Assembly: GCA_023435705.1 (NCBI GenBank) | Contig: JAEYRH010000011.1 | Coordinates: 11,084 to 75,083 of the forward strand | Source: Bacillota bacterium | GTDB taxonomy: Bacteria > Bacillota > Clostridia > Christensenellales > UMGS416 | Direction of reading: 5' to 3' | DNA: 64,000 bases | In this document: piece after piece, positions 56,041 to 63,998 of the stretch | How the letters are laid out: each line of letters starts with the position of its first letter | Position numbering within the stretch: position 1 is the stretch's first letter | Notes under the pieces: generated by a model | The model's database searches: none | What the model was told of the DNA's origin: nothing | What the model saw: the letters and a program-made list of their open reading frames with translations, nothing else | Made by a program: the position numbers and the translations under genes

Positions 56041-56053
56041 TAAGAGATCCAAC

Positions 56054-56081
56054 AATGCCCGGTTCGCTGCCGGGCATTTTT
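56054..56081 (+). terminator. Terminator after the toxin-Imm7 pair
   Basis: AATGCCCGG pairs with CCGGGCATT (9 bp, loop TTCGCTG), then TTT. It matches the terminator at 57256 and belongs to the same duplicated gene end. Confidence 0.8.
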
Positions 56082-56193
56082 GCATCAAAACCAATTCTGG
56101 TTAGCCAGCTATTGACGGCAGGGCAATCAGTGGCGAAAATAGAATTGTTCAGCGCCAGGCTTTGATAAAAAGATCAAAGCAGGAGGAAAGTCA

Positions 56194-56553
56194 ATGAGTG
56201 CGCAATTCAGACTACCCCACCCGACCATTCGTTCTGATCAATATTTCCCAGTCAGAGCGTTTCTCAATGCAGTTCCAAACACTGATTTTATAGAAATGCT
56301 GGAGTATTTGGCAAAGGGAACAAGCTATAGCGAGAATGACATTGAATGCGCTTTTCCTGAATCTCTCGATCCCTGGGAGGAGGCATTTGAGGGGTTGCGG
56401 TTCACCGCAGGGGATGAGTGCATCGTGCTTTCGTATCAAGATGCATATGCCTTTATGCAGCAGGCATGCCAAGCTTATCTGGAGGAGCGGCCAAACGATA
56501 CGGAAAAAGTGCACCAGATACTGAAACAATTCTTTGATCGGTATTGTCGTTGA
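56194..56553 (+). CDS. CdiI-type (ribonuclease-toxin) immunity protein
   Basis: A 119-residue protein resembling the Firmicute 'ribonuclease toxin immunity protein CdiI' family: RSDQYFPVRAFLNAVPNTDF, MLEYLAKGTSYSENDIECAF, PESLDPWEEAFEGLRFTAGD, YLEERPNDTEKVHQILKQFF. AGGAGG precedes the ATG. No matching toxin tip is adjacent, so it is an orphan immunity gene that probably guards against toxins of neighbours or a lost local tip. AT-rich codon use. Confidence 0.75.
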   Translation: MSAQFRLPHPTIRSDQYFPVRAFLNAVPNTDFIEMLEYLAKGTSYSENDIECAFPESLDPWEEAFEGLRFTAGDECIVLSYQDAYAFMQQACQAYLEERPNDTEKVHQILKQFFDRYCR

Positions 56554-56580
56554 AAGCACGATAACCAATGGGGTGAAAGC

Positions 56581-56793
56581 ATGAACACATGGACTGCTGA
56601 TTTTGTGAACGATCCCAATGACGACTACAACCTCAATATTGAGATTTTCTGTGACGATATAGAGGTTGCCATCATCAAGCCAAGCCCCGTAGGACCCTAT
56701 TTGAAATGGTATGCATCACCGAAGGATTTTGCTGTTCCGGTTTCATGGCTCCTCGAGCTGTTGAAAACAGCTCAACAGAGGATTGTCACATAA
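56581..56793 (+). CDS. Small immunity candidate
   Basis: A 70-residue acidic protein: MNTWTADFVNDPNDDYNLNI, EIFCDDIEVAIIKPSPVGPY, VPVSWLLELLKTAQQRIVT. GGGGTGAAAG precedes the ATG. I do not place it in a named family. Size, acidity and its position among immunity genes suggest an immunity protein. Confidence 0.5.
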   Translation: MNTWTADFVNDPNDDYNLNIEIFCDDIEVAIIKPSPVGPYLKWYASPKDFAVPVSWLLELLKTAQQRIVT

Positions 56794-56883
56794 AAGAATT
56801 CCATCTGTCATCTCGTAGCGATGTTGGTAACGAATTGGTGGCTGATGATAAACACTGGGCCTTGGTGCCTTAGGAGGAAAACA

Positions 56884-57231
56884 ATGGCAGTCGTTTCGTT
56901 TCAAGGCAATGATGGATGGTTTGTCGCAAGGTGGGCCTATTACAAACTTTTTCATGACATCAGACGTAAGTTTACGCTCTCGCATGATGAGGACTATGAG
57001 CTGGATCAGTGCAAGTACCTGGACGGCATGCACTTCGCTCTGATGAAACCGGGCATGCGCAACAAGATCATGCACATGGTGAAGGAGACAATCACCGAGA
57101 TCATTGATGACGAAGCGAATGAATTTCAGTGTGATCTGGATGAGGAGGGATACCGCATGTATCGGGGCAGCCTGCCCAAATTGCTGGGGTATATTCAGAA
57201 GTATGAGAATGCCGAGTGGCCTGAAGAATAG
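56884..57231 (+). CDS. Immunity candidate with a duplicated 3' end
   Basis: A 115-residue protein: MAVVSFQGNDGWFVARWAYY, KLFHDIRRKFTLSHDEDYEL, FALMKPGMRNKIMHMVKETI, ending LPKLLGYIQKYENAEWPEE. AGGAGG precedes the ATG at 56884; the upstream frame is not supported. Its 3' end occurs a second time at 55978-56040 as a scar. I do not recognise the family. Location and turnover suggest an immunity gene. Confidence 0.55.
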   Translation: MAVVSFQGNDGWFVARWAYYKLFHDIRRKFTLSHDEDYELDQCKYLDGMHFALMKPGMRNKIMHMVKETITEIIDDEANEFQCDLDEEGYRMYRGSLPKLLGYIQKYENAEWPEE

Positions 57232-57255
57232 GCACTGCTGAAACAACAACCCAAT

Positions 57256-57283
57256 GCCCGGCGGGATGCCGGGCTTTCTTTTT
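57256..57283 (+). terminator. Terminator after the immunity genes
   Basis: GCCCGGC pairs with GCCGGGC (7 bp, loop GGGAT), followed by TTTCTTTTT. It separates the immunity array from the large toxin gene. Confidence 0.8.
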
Positions 57284-57431
57284 ATACACAGTCAGGTGCG
57301 CGTTCTGCCAGCGGCTGGCTGGAACCCCTGTCCGTGTGAAAGCATTGACGGCTGCGCGGCGTGAAGAGCAGAATGGATGGGCATATTGCCGCAGTTTTCA
57401 CCCAATTCATCACATTGTGAGGAGGACAACC

Positions 57432-59636
57432 ATGAACACCACCCAAAACGAAGGCGTTGACCCGATCCTGGAGCGCAAGCGCAGGCGCAAGGAAATCATG
57501 GACGACAAGCGGCTCAACATCTGGCAGAAGAAATTTATGCTGGAAGAACTGGACGAGCAGGAGAGCAAACCGGCCCCGGCCCCGCCCAAGCGTGATGTGC
57601 CCCCTTCGGGCGGCACCAGGCCGAACAGCAAACCGGCCCCAAGCGCTACACCGAAACCAAGCCCATCACCGACTCCATCTCCCACGCCGACTCCTACGCC
57701 CGCGCCAACCCCCGCCCCCGGCCCGGCCCCGCAGCCTTCCCGCACGCCGCCGCCGAAACCGGCTCCGGTAAAGTCGCCCGCGCCGGTGCATCCAAACAGG
57801 CCGGTTGAATTTGACGATACCGTCACCGCGCCGGAGGAAAGCTATGATGAGCGCATGCGCAAGTATGCCGCAGAGCGCAACGGCATTTTGAATTCCGGTT
57901 ACATCCCACAGACGGAGAAGGGCAGCATCCTGGATGCCATTGACAAGAAATATGGCTTGAACCAAGGGCTGTATCAGAAGTGGCGCGTGGTGGATGAAAA
58001 CCGCTCCAAGCTGAAAGCCAAGACCGACGATGTGAACCGCCTGCGCTCCGGCGCCGGCGGCTTGCTGCGCCAGCGCTTTGACGACGAGGTGGCAGACGAC
58101 GCCCGCCGGGAGCGGGAGCGCATGCTGAAGCAGGCTGATGAAACGGTGAAGGGCTTCGGCCCCACGGTGGCTGGCCTGGACGGCAGGGAGCTTGACCCCA
58201 CGCGGGTGGTGGACATCACGTTGGACGGCAAGCCGGTGGGCAACGCCCGCTATGTGGATGGGAAGGCCACCGGCAATCTGGGCGATGTGGTGAAGGGCCT
58301 GGGCGGTGATGTGGTATGGGACAGGCTGAAGTCTGCCGCGACAATTTATGACCCGGACGGGAACATTGTTTCCTATTTAACGAAAAACAACAAATTCATC
58401 TTTGAAAAAGATGCCAAGGGGAATATAATCAGAAGGTACCCCTTGGTTGATGGGGAGGCACAGGTGGATATCGAGGAGTACGCGGACAAATTTGCCGTGC
58501 CCTTCAGTTATTACCACGATAAGAATGGGGTTTACCGGGCTTACGCGCAGCCGGAGATGTGGGGCGCGCCGATTACGGTGGTGAGGAAGGAGGGGGATGT
58601 GTATATCGAGGCGAATGTGGAGTTTACGGGGAAACACGCCAACGATATCTATCCTGGCACAGAGCAAATAGATCCTGCCACTGGAAAGGCGATACCGGGG
58701 ACCGGGAAGACGTATGCGGAGCTTGTTTATCAAGGAATAATGAATAAGTGGAATTCAAGTCAAAGCTTCAACATTAGCGGCTTGATCAAGGATTCTTCAG
58801 GAAATTATGTCAATGCGAACAACAACGACGTTGTGAAAGTCCATACTATTCTAAATAGCAACTATTCAGATAAGGACAAAATACTCTTAACGCAAAAAGG
58901 TAATTCTCGAAACTCTGTCAAAATTAACATTGACAATGATAGTATTCTTTCTTCTATGTTCGGTCTTTCAAGCCATGTGTTTACTGAGGATCCAAAGAGT
59001 ATAGTTGTAAATGGTGCATCGACGATTCTAAATCTTGCCAATGCTCAAAACTCGCCAGCGAGCGGTTTAGTGGCAATGAAGGGAGTTGGGAAAATGATAG
59101 GCGATGCAAGCAGGTTGGGCAAAAATGTACTAGACGCCATAGTAAGCGATGAACCAGTTCGCATACTTGACAATTGGTCTATTGATCGGCCTGGGGAGGT
59201 ATGGCTGTATGATCGAGGTCAGCGAACGAATGGGAATGATAATTTCCATTCGCCCGATTGGTACTCAAATACTTCTGGACATGAGTTTGGTCATGTCCTT
59301 GGCATAGGAGATGCATATCCGGCCTTTTATCGATATAATGCGGAAACGCCTGAATACGCACAGGGCACGAACATATATGGTGAAAATGTTGAGTACAAAA
59401 CTCATCATCCGGATAAGCAAACAAACGAGGATTGGAAAAAAGGTGATGCGATGTTAAGCAATGGCATTCTGTCAGATCATGACGTTAAGCTTATGTTAGC
59501 TGCATATGAAACTGGCGAGCCACAGTTCTTTCCTAGAGATCCAGAACAAGAAAAAGCAACGAAGGGAAAAATGATCCAGGCACTTCTTGCAGGAGTGAGA
59601 AAAGATATATCGCCAAGGGCTTTTGGAAAAAAATAG
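57432..59636 (+). CDS. Large modular toxin candidate with C-terminal metzincin-like domain
   Basis: A 734-residue protein without a signal peptide. Residues 1-45 are charged (ERKRRRKEIMDDKRLNIWQK). Residues about 45-128 are Pro/Ala/Thr-rich (SPTPSPTPTPTPAPTPAPGP). Residues about 140-380 are a constant-looking middle ending ADKFAVPFSYYHDKNGVYRA. The C-terminal part from about residue 430 is coded by AT-rich DNA and contains SGHEFGHVLGIGDAY: His617, Glu618, His621, Gly624 and Asp627 form the HExxHxxGxxD zinc motif of metzincin-like proteases. GAGGAGG precedes the ATG at 57432. Constant-region fragments recur downstream after the WG genes, the signature of a toxin with swapped tips. Proteolytic toxicity and export route are inferred. 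Confidence 0.65.
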   Translation: MNTTQNEGVDPILERKRRRKEIMDDKRLNIWQKKFMLEELDEQESKPAPAPPKRDVPPSGGTRPNSKPAPSATPKPSPSPTPSPTPTPTPAPTPAPGPAPQPSRTPPPKPAPVKSPAPVHPNRPVEFDDTVTAPEESYDERMRKYAAERNGILNSGYIPQTEKGSILDAIDKKYGLNQGLYQKWRVVDENRSKLKAKTDDVNRLRSGAGGLLRQRFDDEVADDARRERERMLKQADETVKGFGPTVAGLDGRELDPTRVVDITLDGKPVGNARYVDGKATGNLGDVVKGLGGDVVWDRLKSAATIYDPDGNIVSYLTKNNKFIFEKDAKGNIIRRYPLVDGEAQVDIEEYADKFAVPFSYYHDKNGVYRAYAQPEMWGAPITVVRKEGDVYIEANVEFTGKHANDIYPGTEQIDPATGKAIPGTGKTYAELVYQGIMNKWNSSQSFNISGLIKDSSGNYVNANNNDVVKVHTILNSNYSDKDKILLTQKGNSRNSVKINIDNDSILSSMFGLSSHVFTEDPKSIVVNGASTILNLANAQNSPASGLVAMKGVGKMIGDASRLGKNVLDAIVSDEPVRILDNWSIDRPGEVWLYDRGQRTNGNDNFHSPDWYSNTSGHEFGHVLGIGDAYPAFYRYNAETPEYAQGTNIYGENVEYKTHHPDKQTNEDWKKGDAMLSNGILSDHDVKLMLAAYETGEPQFFPRDPEQEKATKGKMIQALLAGVRKDISPRAFGKK

Positions 59637-59655
59637 ATCTATAAGAGGAAAGAAA

Positions 59656-60774
59656 ATGAAGAATTACAAACGCATCCTATGTTTTTTATGTCTTGGCCTA
59701 GCTATTATACTCACACTTTCAGCCTGCGGGTACACAATGCCAATGACCAGACGCTACCCCTTGACATATGGGCTGGAGGGCACAGACTCATCCCTGATGG
59801 TAATTCGCGAGTCCAATGACCGATATGGATACATGGATGCAATGGGCAACAAGATTATTGCCCTGCTGTTTGAAGAGGCATATCCATTTTCCGATGGTCT
59901 TGCTGTTGTAAAAAAGGGAGGCAAATACGGTTATATTGACAAGACTGGTAAGACAGTGATCCCTTTCCGTTATCTTGATGCCTACGACTTCCACAATGGA
60001 GTTGCTGTAGTAGGGAAAGAGATAGACCGCAGCGGGCCAATACGGGTGCTTGGTTGTATGATTGATCAAGAAGGGAAGGAGATTACGGCTACTGATATTT
60101 TCTCCTTTAAGCATCTTTCTGAAGGTACGCTTCTTTACACAAAAAATGGTGACTATTTGTATGATGCTCTCACTCGAGAGAGAACACAATTACTAAATCT
60201 AGACTTGGCTAAGGCCATTGGCTATTCATGTGGTCATTCCATTGTGAATGATTCTGAAACATCCTACTTTGTAGATCAAGAAGGTAACAAAGCATTTGGC
60301 ACATCGTATCGCGAAGCCAGACCATTTTCGGAAAATCTGGCTGCAGTGATTCCAATGACCGAAAAAGACAAGTGGGGATATATTAATCAACAGGGACAAC
60401 TTGTGATCCCTGCAAAATATAAGAGAGCATTCGACTTTGGAGAAGGTGTTGCTTGTGTGCGGACTACTGATGATATCCGGGTTATCATTGACCGACAAGC
60501 AAATGTTCTCACTTCTGTATCGGCTGCTTTTGATACCGCTCAATCATTTTCTGATGGATTATGCGCTGTTGGTAGAGACAAAGAGGAGACTGTTTCATTC
60601 AATTATGTGGAGGAGACATATGACTGGGGCTTCATCGACACCACCGGCAAGCTGGTGATCGACTTCCAGTACGACCTTGTGACGCCCTTCAAAAACGGCA
60701 TCGCCCAGGTGCTGGTGGATGGAAAGATCGGCTACATTGACAAGACAGGCAAGTATATCTGGGAGCCACAGTGA
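59656..60774 (+). CDS. WG-repeat lipoprotein 1 (intact), candidate partner of the metzincin toxin
   Basis: A 372-residue lipoprotein. The signal peptide MKNYKRILCFLCLGLAIILT ends with the lipobox LSAC. The mature part is built of WG (KWG-type) beta-repeats: NDRYGYMDAMGNKIIALLFE, GGKYGYIDKTGKTVIPFRYL, DKWGYINQQGQLVIPAKYKR, YDWGFIDTTGKLVIDFQYDL and GKIGYIDKTGKYIWEPQ. WG repeats usually form protein-binding beta-propeller-like sheets. RBS AGAGGAAAG. It starts 19 nt after the toxin stop, so it is co-transcribed. The last ~145 bases are GC-rich and nearly identical to WG gene 2. A neutralising role is inferred from position. Confidence 0.75.
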   Translation: MKNYKRILCFLCLGLAIILTLSACGYTMPMTRRYPLTYGLEGTDSSLMVIRESNDRYGYMDAMGNKIIALLFEEAYPFSDGLAVVKKGGKYGYIDKTGKTVIPFRYLDAYDFHNGVAVVGKEIDRSGPIRVLGCMIDQEGKEITATDIFSFKHLSEGTLLYTKNGDYLYDALTRERTQLLNLDLAKAIGYSCGHSIVNDSETSYFVDQEGNKAFGTSYREARPFSENLAAVIPMTEKDKWGYINQQGQLVIPAKYKRAFDFGEGVACVRTTDDIRVIIDRQANVLTSVSAAFDTAQSFSDGLCAVGRDKEETVSFNYVEETYDWGFIDTTGKLVIDFQYDLVTPFKNGIAQVLVDGKIGYIDKTGKYIWEPQ

Positions 60775-60783
60775 GGGGATGGA

Positions 60784-60836
60784 GCGCCGGGCGGGTGCCC
60801 GGCGCTTGCCCATATTGGCGTGCCCTTCAGCTATTC
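60784..60836 (+). repeat. Hairpin plus constant-region scar 1
   Basis: GCGCCGGGC pairs with GCCCGGCGC (60784-60805, loop GGGT). At 60818-60836 GGCGTGCCCTTCAGCTATT then repeats the toxin segment encoding VPFSY (58494-58512), after which homology stops. The piece has no frame of its own and is best read as the end of a former toxin copy. Confidence 0.65.
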
Positions 60837-60873
60837 CACGCCCGTTGATGCAAAAGAAGAATGGAGGGAACCC

Positions 60874-62050
60874 ATGAATCAAAGACTAGATGCAGGCAAG
60901 AAGAGTACAGTGGTTCTTAGCCTCTGTGCACTTATGTTGATACTCCTTTTGCTTACAGGCTTGCTTGTAGGAGTGCTCCTGACAGGATGTGTAGCAACTC
61001 GGCGGTTGGCGTATGAGAATCCGTTGCTTTACACCTCTGAAGGATCAGATTGCTCGCGGACGATATGGTTATTGTGATCCTGCAGGAAAGATCGTAATTG
61101 AGCCCATATATCAAAAGGCAAGGCCTTTTCATGAAGGGCTCGCCGCCGTTCAGAAGGGTGGGCGCTTCGGTTATATTGACAAAAACGGGGCAGTTGTTGT
61201 CAAGTTTCAATTCGTTGATGCGCTGGATTATCATAACGGAAAAGCGTTGGTTGGAACGGCTGTTAATACAACGCAGGAAAGTAGTTATGTCAAGATGGAA
61301 CGCATCAAGTATTCGTTGATAGATAAAACTGGAGCCATTCTCGGTGATACGGATTTACACCTGATCGGCGATTACTCAGAAGGACTGGCGCCAGCCCTAA
61401 CGGATGAAGGGTATTTTTTTCTGGATGAGAACTATGCCCTGCACACCCTAGTGCCTGAGAGTTACTCATTTTATAGTGGCCCAGTGTTTCACGAGGGGTT
61501 GGCATTGGTGAGAAAGGAAGAATCCAGCAATGTTAAGTTCTTCTTCATTAACCAATCTGGAGACGTTGTAATTGACAATGACTGTTATAGTGCGCAATCC
61601 TTCTCGGACGGATTAGCTCCACTGGCTCCGAACGCGGATACGAAGCTGTGGGGGTATATTGATCGAAACGACATTTATGTAATCGAACCAAAATTTATGA
61701 ATGCGTATGGATTCGGAGAGGGTATAGCTTGTGCGAAAGAACCTGATGGCGATTGGATTGTGATTAACAAGAAGGGGCAAGAAGTTACTACGATACAAGC
61801 AGCGTTTGATGTCGCAAAGACATTTCATGAAGGGCTCTGTGCTGTTGGACAAGCAAAAAAAGGACCGATGAGCGCCAATTTTCATGATCAATTTTACGAC
61901 TGGGGCTTCATCGACACCGCCGGCAAGCTGGTGATCGACTTCCAGTATGACCTGGTAACGCCATTCAAAAACGGCATCGCCCAGGTGCTGGTGGATGGCA
62001 AGATCGGCTACATTGACAAGATGGGCAAGTATATCTGGGAGCCAAAGTGA
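60874..62050 (+). pseudogene. WG-repeat lipoprotein 2, frameshifted
   Basis: ATG at 60874, with GGAGGG upstream, begins MNQRLDAGKKSTVVLSLCAL with a long hydrophobic signal ending LLTGC. It reads YENPLLYTSEGSDCS and then falls out of frame near 61040-61055. The WG-repeat frame resumes with KDQIARGRYGYCDPAGKIVI, GGRFGYIDKNGAVVVKFQFV, KLWGYIDRNDIYVIEPKFMN and GKIGYIDKMGKYIWEPK to 62050. Alignment to WG gene 1 (GLEGTDSS...NDRYGYMDAMGNK) shows a single one-base shift is enough. No slippery heptamer is evident, so this is a loss-of-function or sequencing shift rather than programmed frameshifting. Confidence 0.7.
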
Positions 62051-62059
62051 GGGCGAGGA

Positions 62060-62303
62060 GTGCCGGGCGGGGCCCGGCGCTTGCCCATATTGCCGTGCCC
62101 TTCAGCTATTACCACGATAAGAATGGGGTTTTATCGGGGATATGCCCAGCCCCAGGGCAGGACTGCAACATATTATGATCCTAAAAAATGATATGATGAG
62201 GAGCAATGAAATGGTGCCAAATCAAGCAACATTGACAGACAATAATATTCGGCTGCTTATAAACGCATGGAAGACTGGAAATGCCCAGTTCTATAAAAAA
62301 TGA
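62060..62303 (+). pseudogene. Constant-region scar 2 with orphan toxin tail
   Basis: A GTGCCGGGC/GCCCGGCGC hairpin (62060-62080) precedes 62092-62151, which repeats 58494-58552 of the toxin gene (GCCGTGCCCTTCAGCTATTA, CCACGATAAGAATGGGG) with one extra T. Allowing for it, the reading is VPFSYYHDKNGVYRGYAQPQ then GRTATYYDPKK and a stop. In another frame, LTDNNIRLLINAWKTGNAQF then YKK and TGA at 62301-62303 looks like the C-terminal end of a different toxin tip. This is a displaced, broken tip joined to the shared constant region. Confidence 0.6.
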
Positions 62304-62319
62304 AAGGAGCTGGTTATTG

Positions 62320-62949
62320 ATGAAATTCGTTATGCGACTCATTGTTTTGCTCACGTTTGCTAGTGTCCTTTTGTTTTGCATGACTTCATGCACTGGCGGA
62401 ATTGATTATGATAAAATCAATCCCAACACCGATTTAAAACTGAGTCACAGCATTTTTGGCTACGGTTTTGCAGATAAAGAAGGGAAAACAGTCATCCCCA
62501 ATCAATTTCAGGAAGCCAGAATGTTTGTGGAAGGGCTTGCCGCCGTGAAAAAGGGAGGCAAATGGGGATACATCGACAAAACCGGAAAGTCGGTAGTGCC
62601 AATGAAGTATCTGGAAGCGAGGGATTACTATAAAGGGTACGCAGTTGTGATGATCAATAAGGGTAGTATTTGGATGGACCAGTACAGGTACGGGATTATT
62701 GATTAGCAGGGTAATCAAGTTGTAGACCATATCTTTAGCACGATGGGGTATTATTCGGAAGGTCTGGCGTATGCAGGTACCGACACTGAGGTCAACATCG
62801 GCTATATCGATGAGAAGGGAAACTTCGTAATCCCTCAGATGTATGAGATGGCTCAGGACTTTCATAATGGAATGGCTAAGGTCAGGAAGGTAAAGGGAGG
62901 CTGGTTCACAATTGACAAAACTGGCCAGATTGTGACCGAGCCACAGTGA
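62320..62949 (+). pseudogene. WG-repeat lipoprotein 3, interrupted by a nonsense codon
   Basis: ATG at 62320 begins MKFVMRLIVLLTFASVLLFC with a lipobox-type MTSC, then WG repeats FGYGFADKEGKTVIPNQFQE and GGKWGYIDKTGKSVVPMKYL. An in-frame TAG at 62704-62706 stops translation at 128 residues. The same frame continues with QGNQVVDHIFSTMGYYSEGL, IGYIDEKGNFVIPQMYEMAQ and FTIDKTGQIVTEPQ to 62949. One base change would restore a protein of 209 residues, shorter than WG 1. Third and farthest from the toxin, it is clearly inactive or truncated. Confidence 0.75.
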
Positions 62950-62958
62950 GGGCGAGGA

Positions 62959-62985
62959 GCGCCGGGTGAGGGCCCGGCGCTTTTT
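62959..62985 (+). terminator. Terminator after the WG array
   Basis: GCGCCGGG pairs with CCCGGCGC (8 bp, loop TGAGGG), followed by TTTTT. It has the same hairpin core as those after WG genes 1 and 2, but only this copy keeps the T run. Confidence 0.85.
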
Positions 62986-62987
62986 GT

Positions 62988-63017
62988 TTGACAGTGTTGC
63001 GCCGTTTCCGCTAGACT
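62988..63017 (+). promoter_or_regulatory. Promoter for the terminal acetyltransferase
   Basis: TTGACA (perfect -35), 18-nt spacer, TAGACT, 23 nt before the ATG at 63040. Confidence 0.65.
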
Positions 63018-63039
63018 GGCTGGGGATGGAGGTGTTGCC

Positions 63040-63939
63040 ATGAAGATTGTTGAGTTGGAGCAGCACAGGCTGCCGGAGTTTGTGTCCTACTGCAAAGCAC
63101 ACCGCCCGGAGGTGGACGAGTCCTTTCTGTATGATGAGGACCTGGAGGGCTTTGCCATCGGGCAGGAGAACCCCACGGTGCTTGCTGTGGACGACGGCGG
63201 CGCGGTGATTGGGGCCGGGTCGCTGGTTCTGAATGAGCACATGCGCCGGGGCAACCGCGCGAGGGTGCGCATTTTGCACGCCGAAGAGGGCTTGCAGGAC
63301 GCCTATGAGGGGATGCTCCAGGCGCTGCTGCCAGCACTTGCCGGGGTGGGCCACCTATACGCATTTACACCGGACCGGAACCGGGCGCAGATGGAGGCCT
63401 TTGCCCATCTGGGCTTTGTGGTGGACCGCTATTCGTTCTTTATGGTGCGGGAGGACCTGCCTGTGCCGGATGTTGTACTGCCGGAGGGGTTTACCATCAT
63501 GCCTTGTGAAGCAGGGCGCGATGAGAAGGCCTGGTGTGAGGTGCGCAACGCCGCCTTTGCGACCCTGCGGGGCAGCGAGACCCCGATCACGGTGGAGATG
63601 GCCGGCAAGCAGCTGTTTGGCGAGGGTGTGCTGCCCGGCGGCGCGCTGATGCTGCGGCACAAAAGGGAGCCGGTGGGCGTGGTGCGCGTGGGGGAAGACA
63701 CGCTGGATGGCCAGCCGGTGGCGGAGGTGGGCCCTTTGGCGATCCTGCCCGGTTGGCAGGGCAGGGGTCTTGGCCGGAGCCTGCTGCGCGCGGCGTTGCG
63801 GCGGACCAAGGAGTGCGGTTATGGCCGGGTGGTGCTGTGTGTGAACGCGGAGAACGAACGGGCGGCGGGGCTTTATGAAAAAGAGGGGTTCCGCAAGCAC
63901 GAGGTGGCTGTGTGCTACCGGTTTGACCTGGCGAAGTGA
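63040..63939 (+). CDS. Tandem-GNAT acetyltransferase, MshD-like layout
   Basis: A 299-residue protein with two GNAT modules. The N-terminal module (about 1-145) lacks a clear acetyl-CoA loop; it ends LYAFTPDRNRAQMEAFAHLG then FVVDRYSFFM. The C-terminal module (about 155-299) is catalytic: AEVGPLAILPGWQGRGLGRS with the Q-x-x-G-x-G loop, then VNAENERAAGLYEKEGFRKH. The size and layout match mycothiol-synthase-like double GNATs, but in this organism the substrate is probably different. GGAGG precedes the ATG. Confidence 0.85.
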   Translation: MKIVELEQHRLPEFVSYCKAHRPEVDESFLYDEDLEGFAIGQENPTVLAVDDGGAVIGAGSLVLNEHMRRGNRARVRILHAEEGLQDAYEGMLQALLPALAGVGHLYAFTPDRNRAQMEAFAHLGFVVDRYSFFMVREDLPVPDVVLPEGFTIMPCEAGRDEKAWCEVRNAAFATLRGSETPITVEMAGKQLFGEGVLPGGALMLRHKREPVGVVRVGEDTLDGQPVAEVGPLAILPGWQGRGLGRSLLRAALRRTKECGYGRVVLCVNAENERAAGLYEKEGFRKHEVAVCYRFDLAK

Positions 63940-63954
63940 ACGAAATAAAAAACG

Positions 63955-63998
63955 TGGGGGGGGGCCGACCCGCCGCCCCCCCCATGGTTTGTTTTAGG
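63955..63998 (+). terminator. G/C-run hairpin after the acetyltransferase
   Basis: TGGGGGGGG (63955-63963) pairs with CCCCCCCCA (63976-63984), loop about 12 nt, followed by TGGTTTGTTTT. It ends the last gene of the window. Homopolymer runs of this length are also prone to sequencing error. Confidence 0.55.

Noticed and set aside
51924..57283. Complete prophage
   Set aside because: Only a terminase and small proteins of uncertain origin are present; no integrase, portal, capsid, tail or lysis genes and no attachment sites were found.
60874..62050. Programmed ribosomal frameshift in WG gene 2
   Set aside because: No slippery heptamer or downstream structure is evident at 61035-61060, and the neighbouring WG gene 3 is also disrupted by a nonsense codon; simple decay is more economical.
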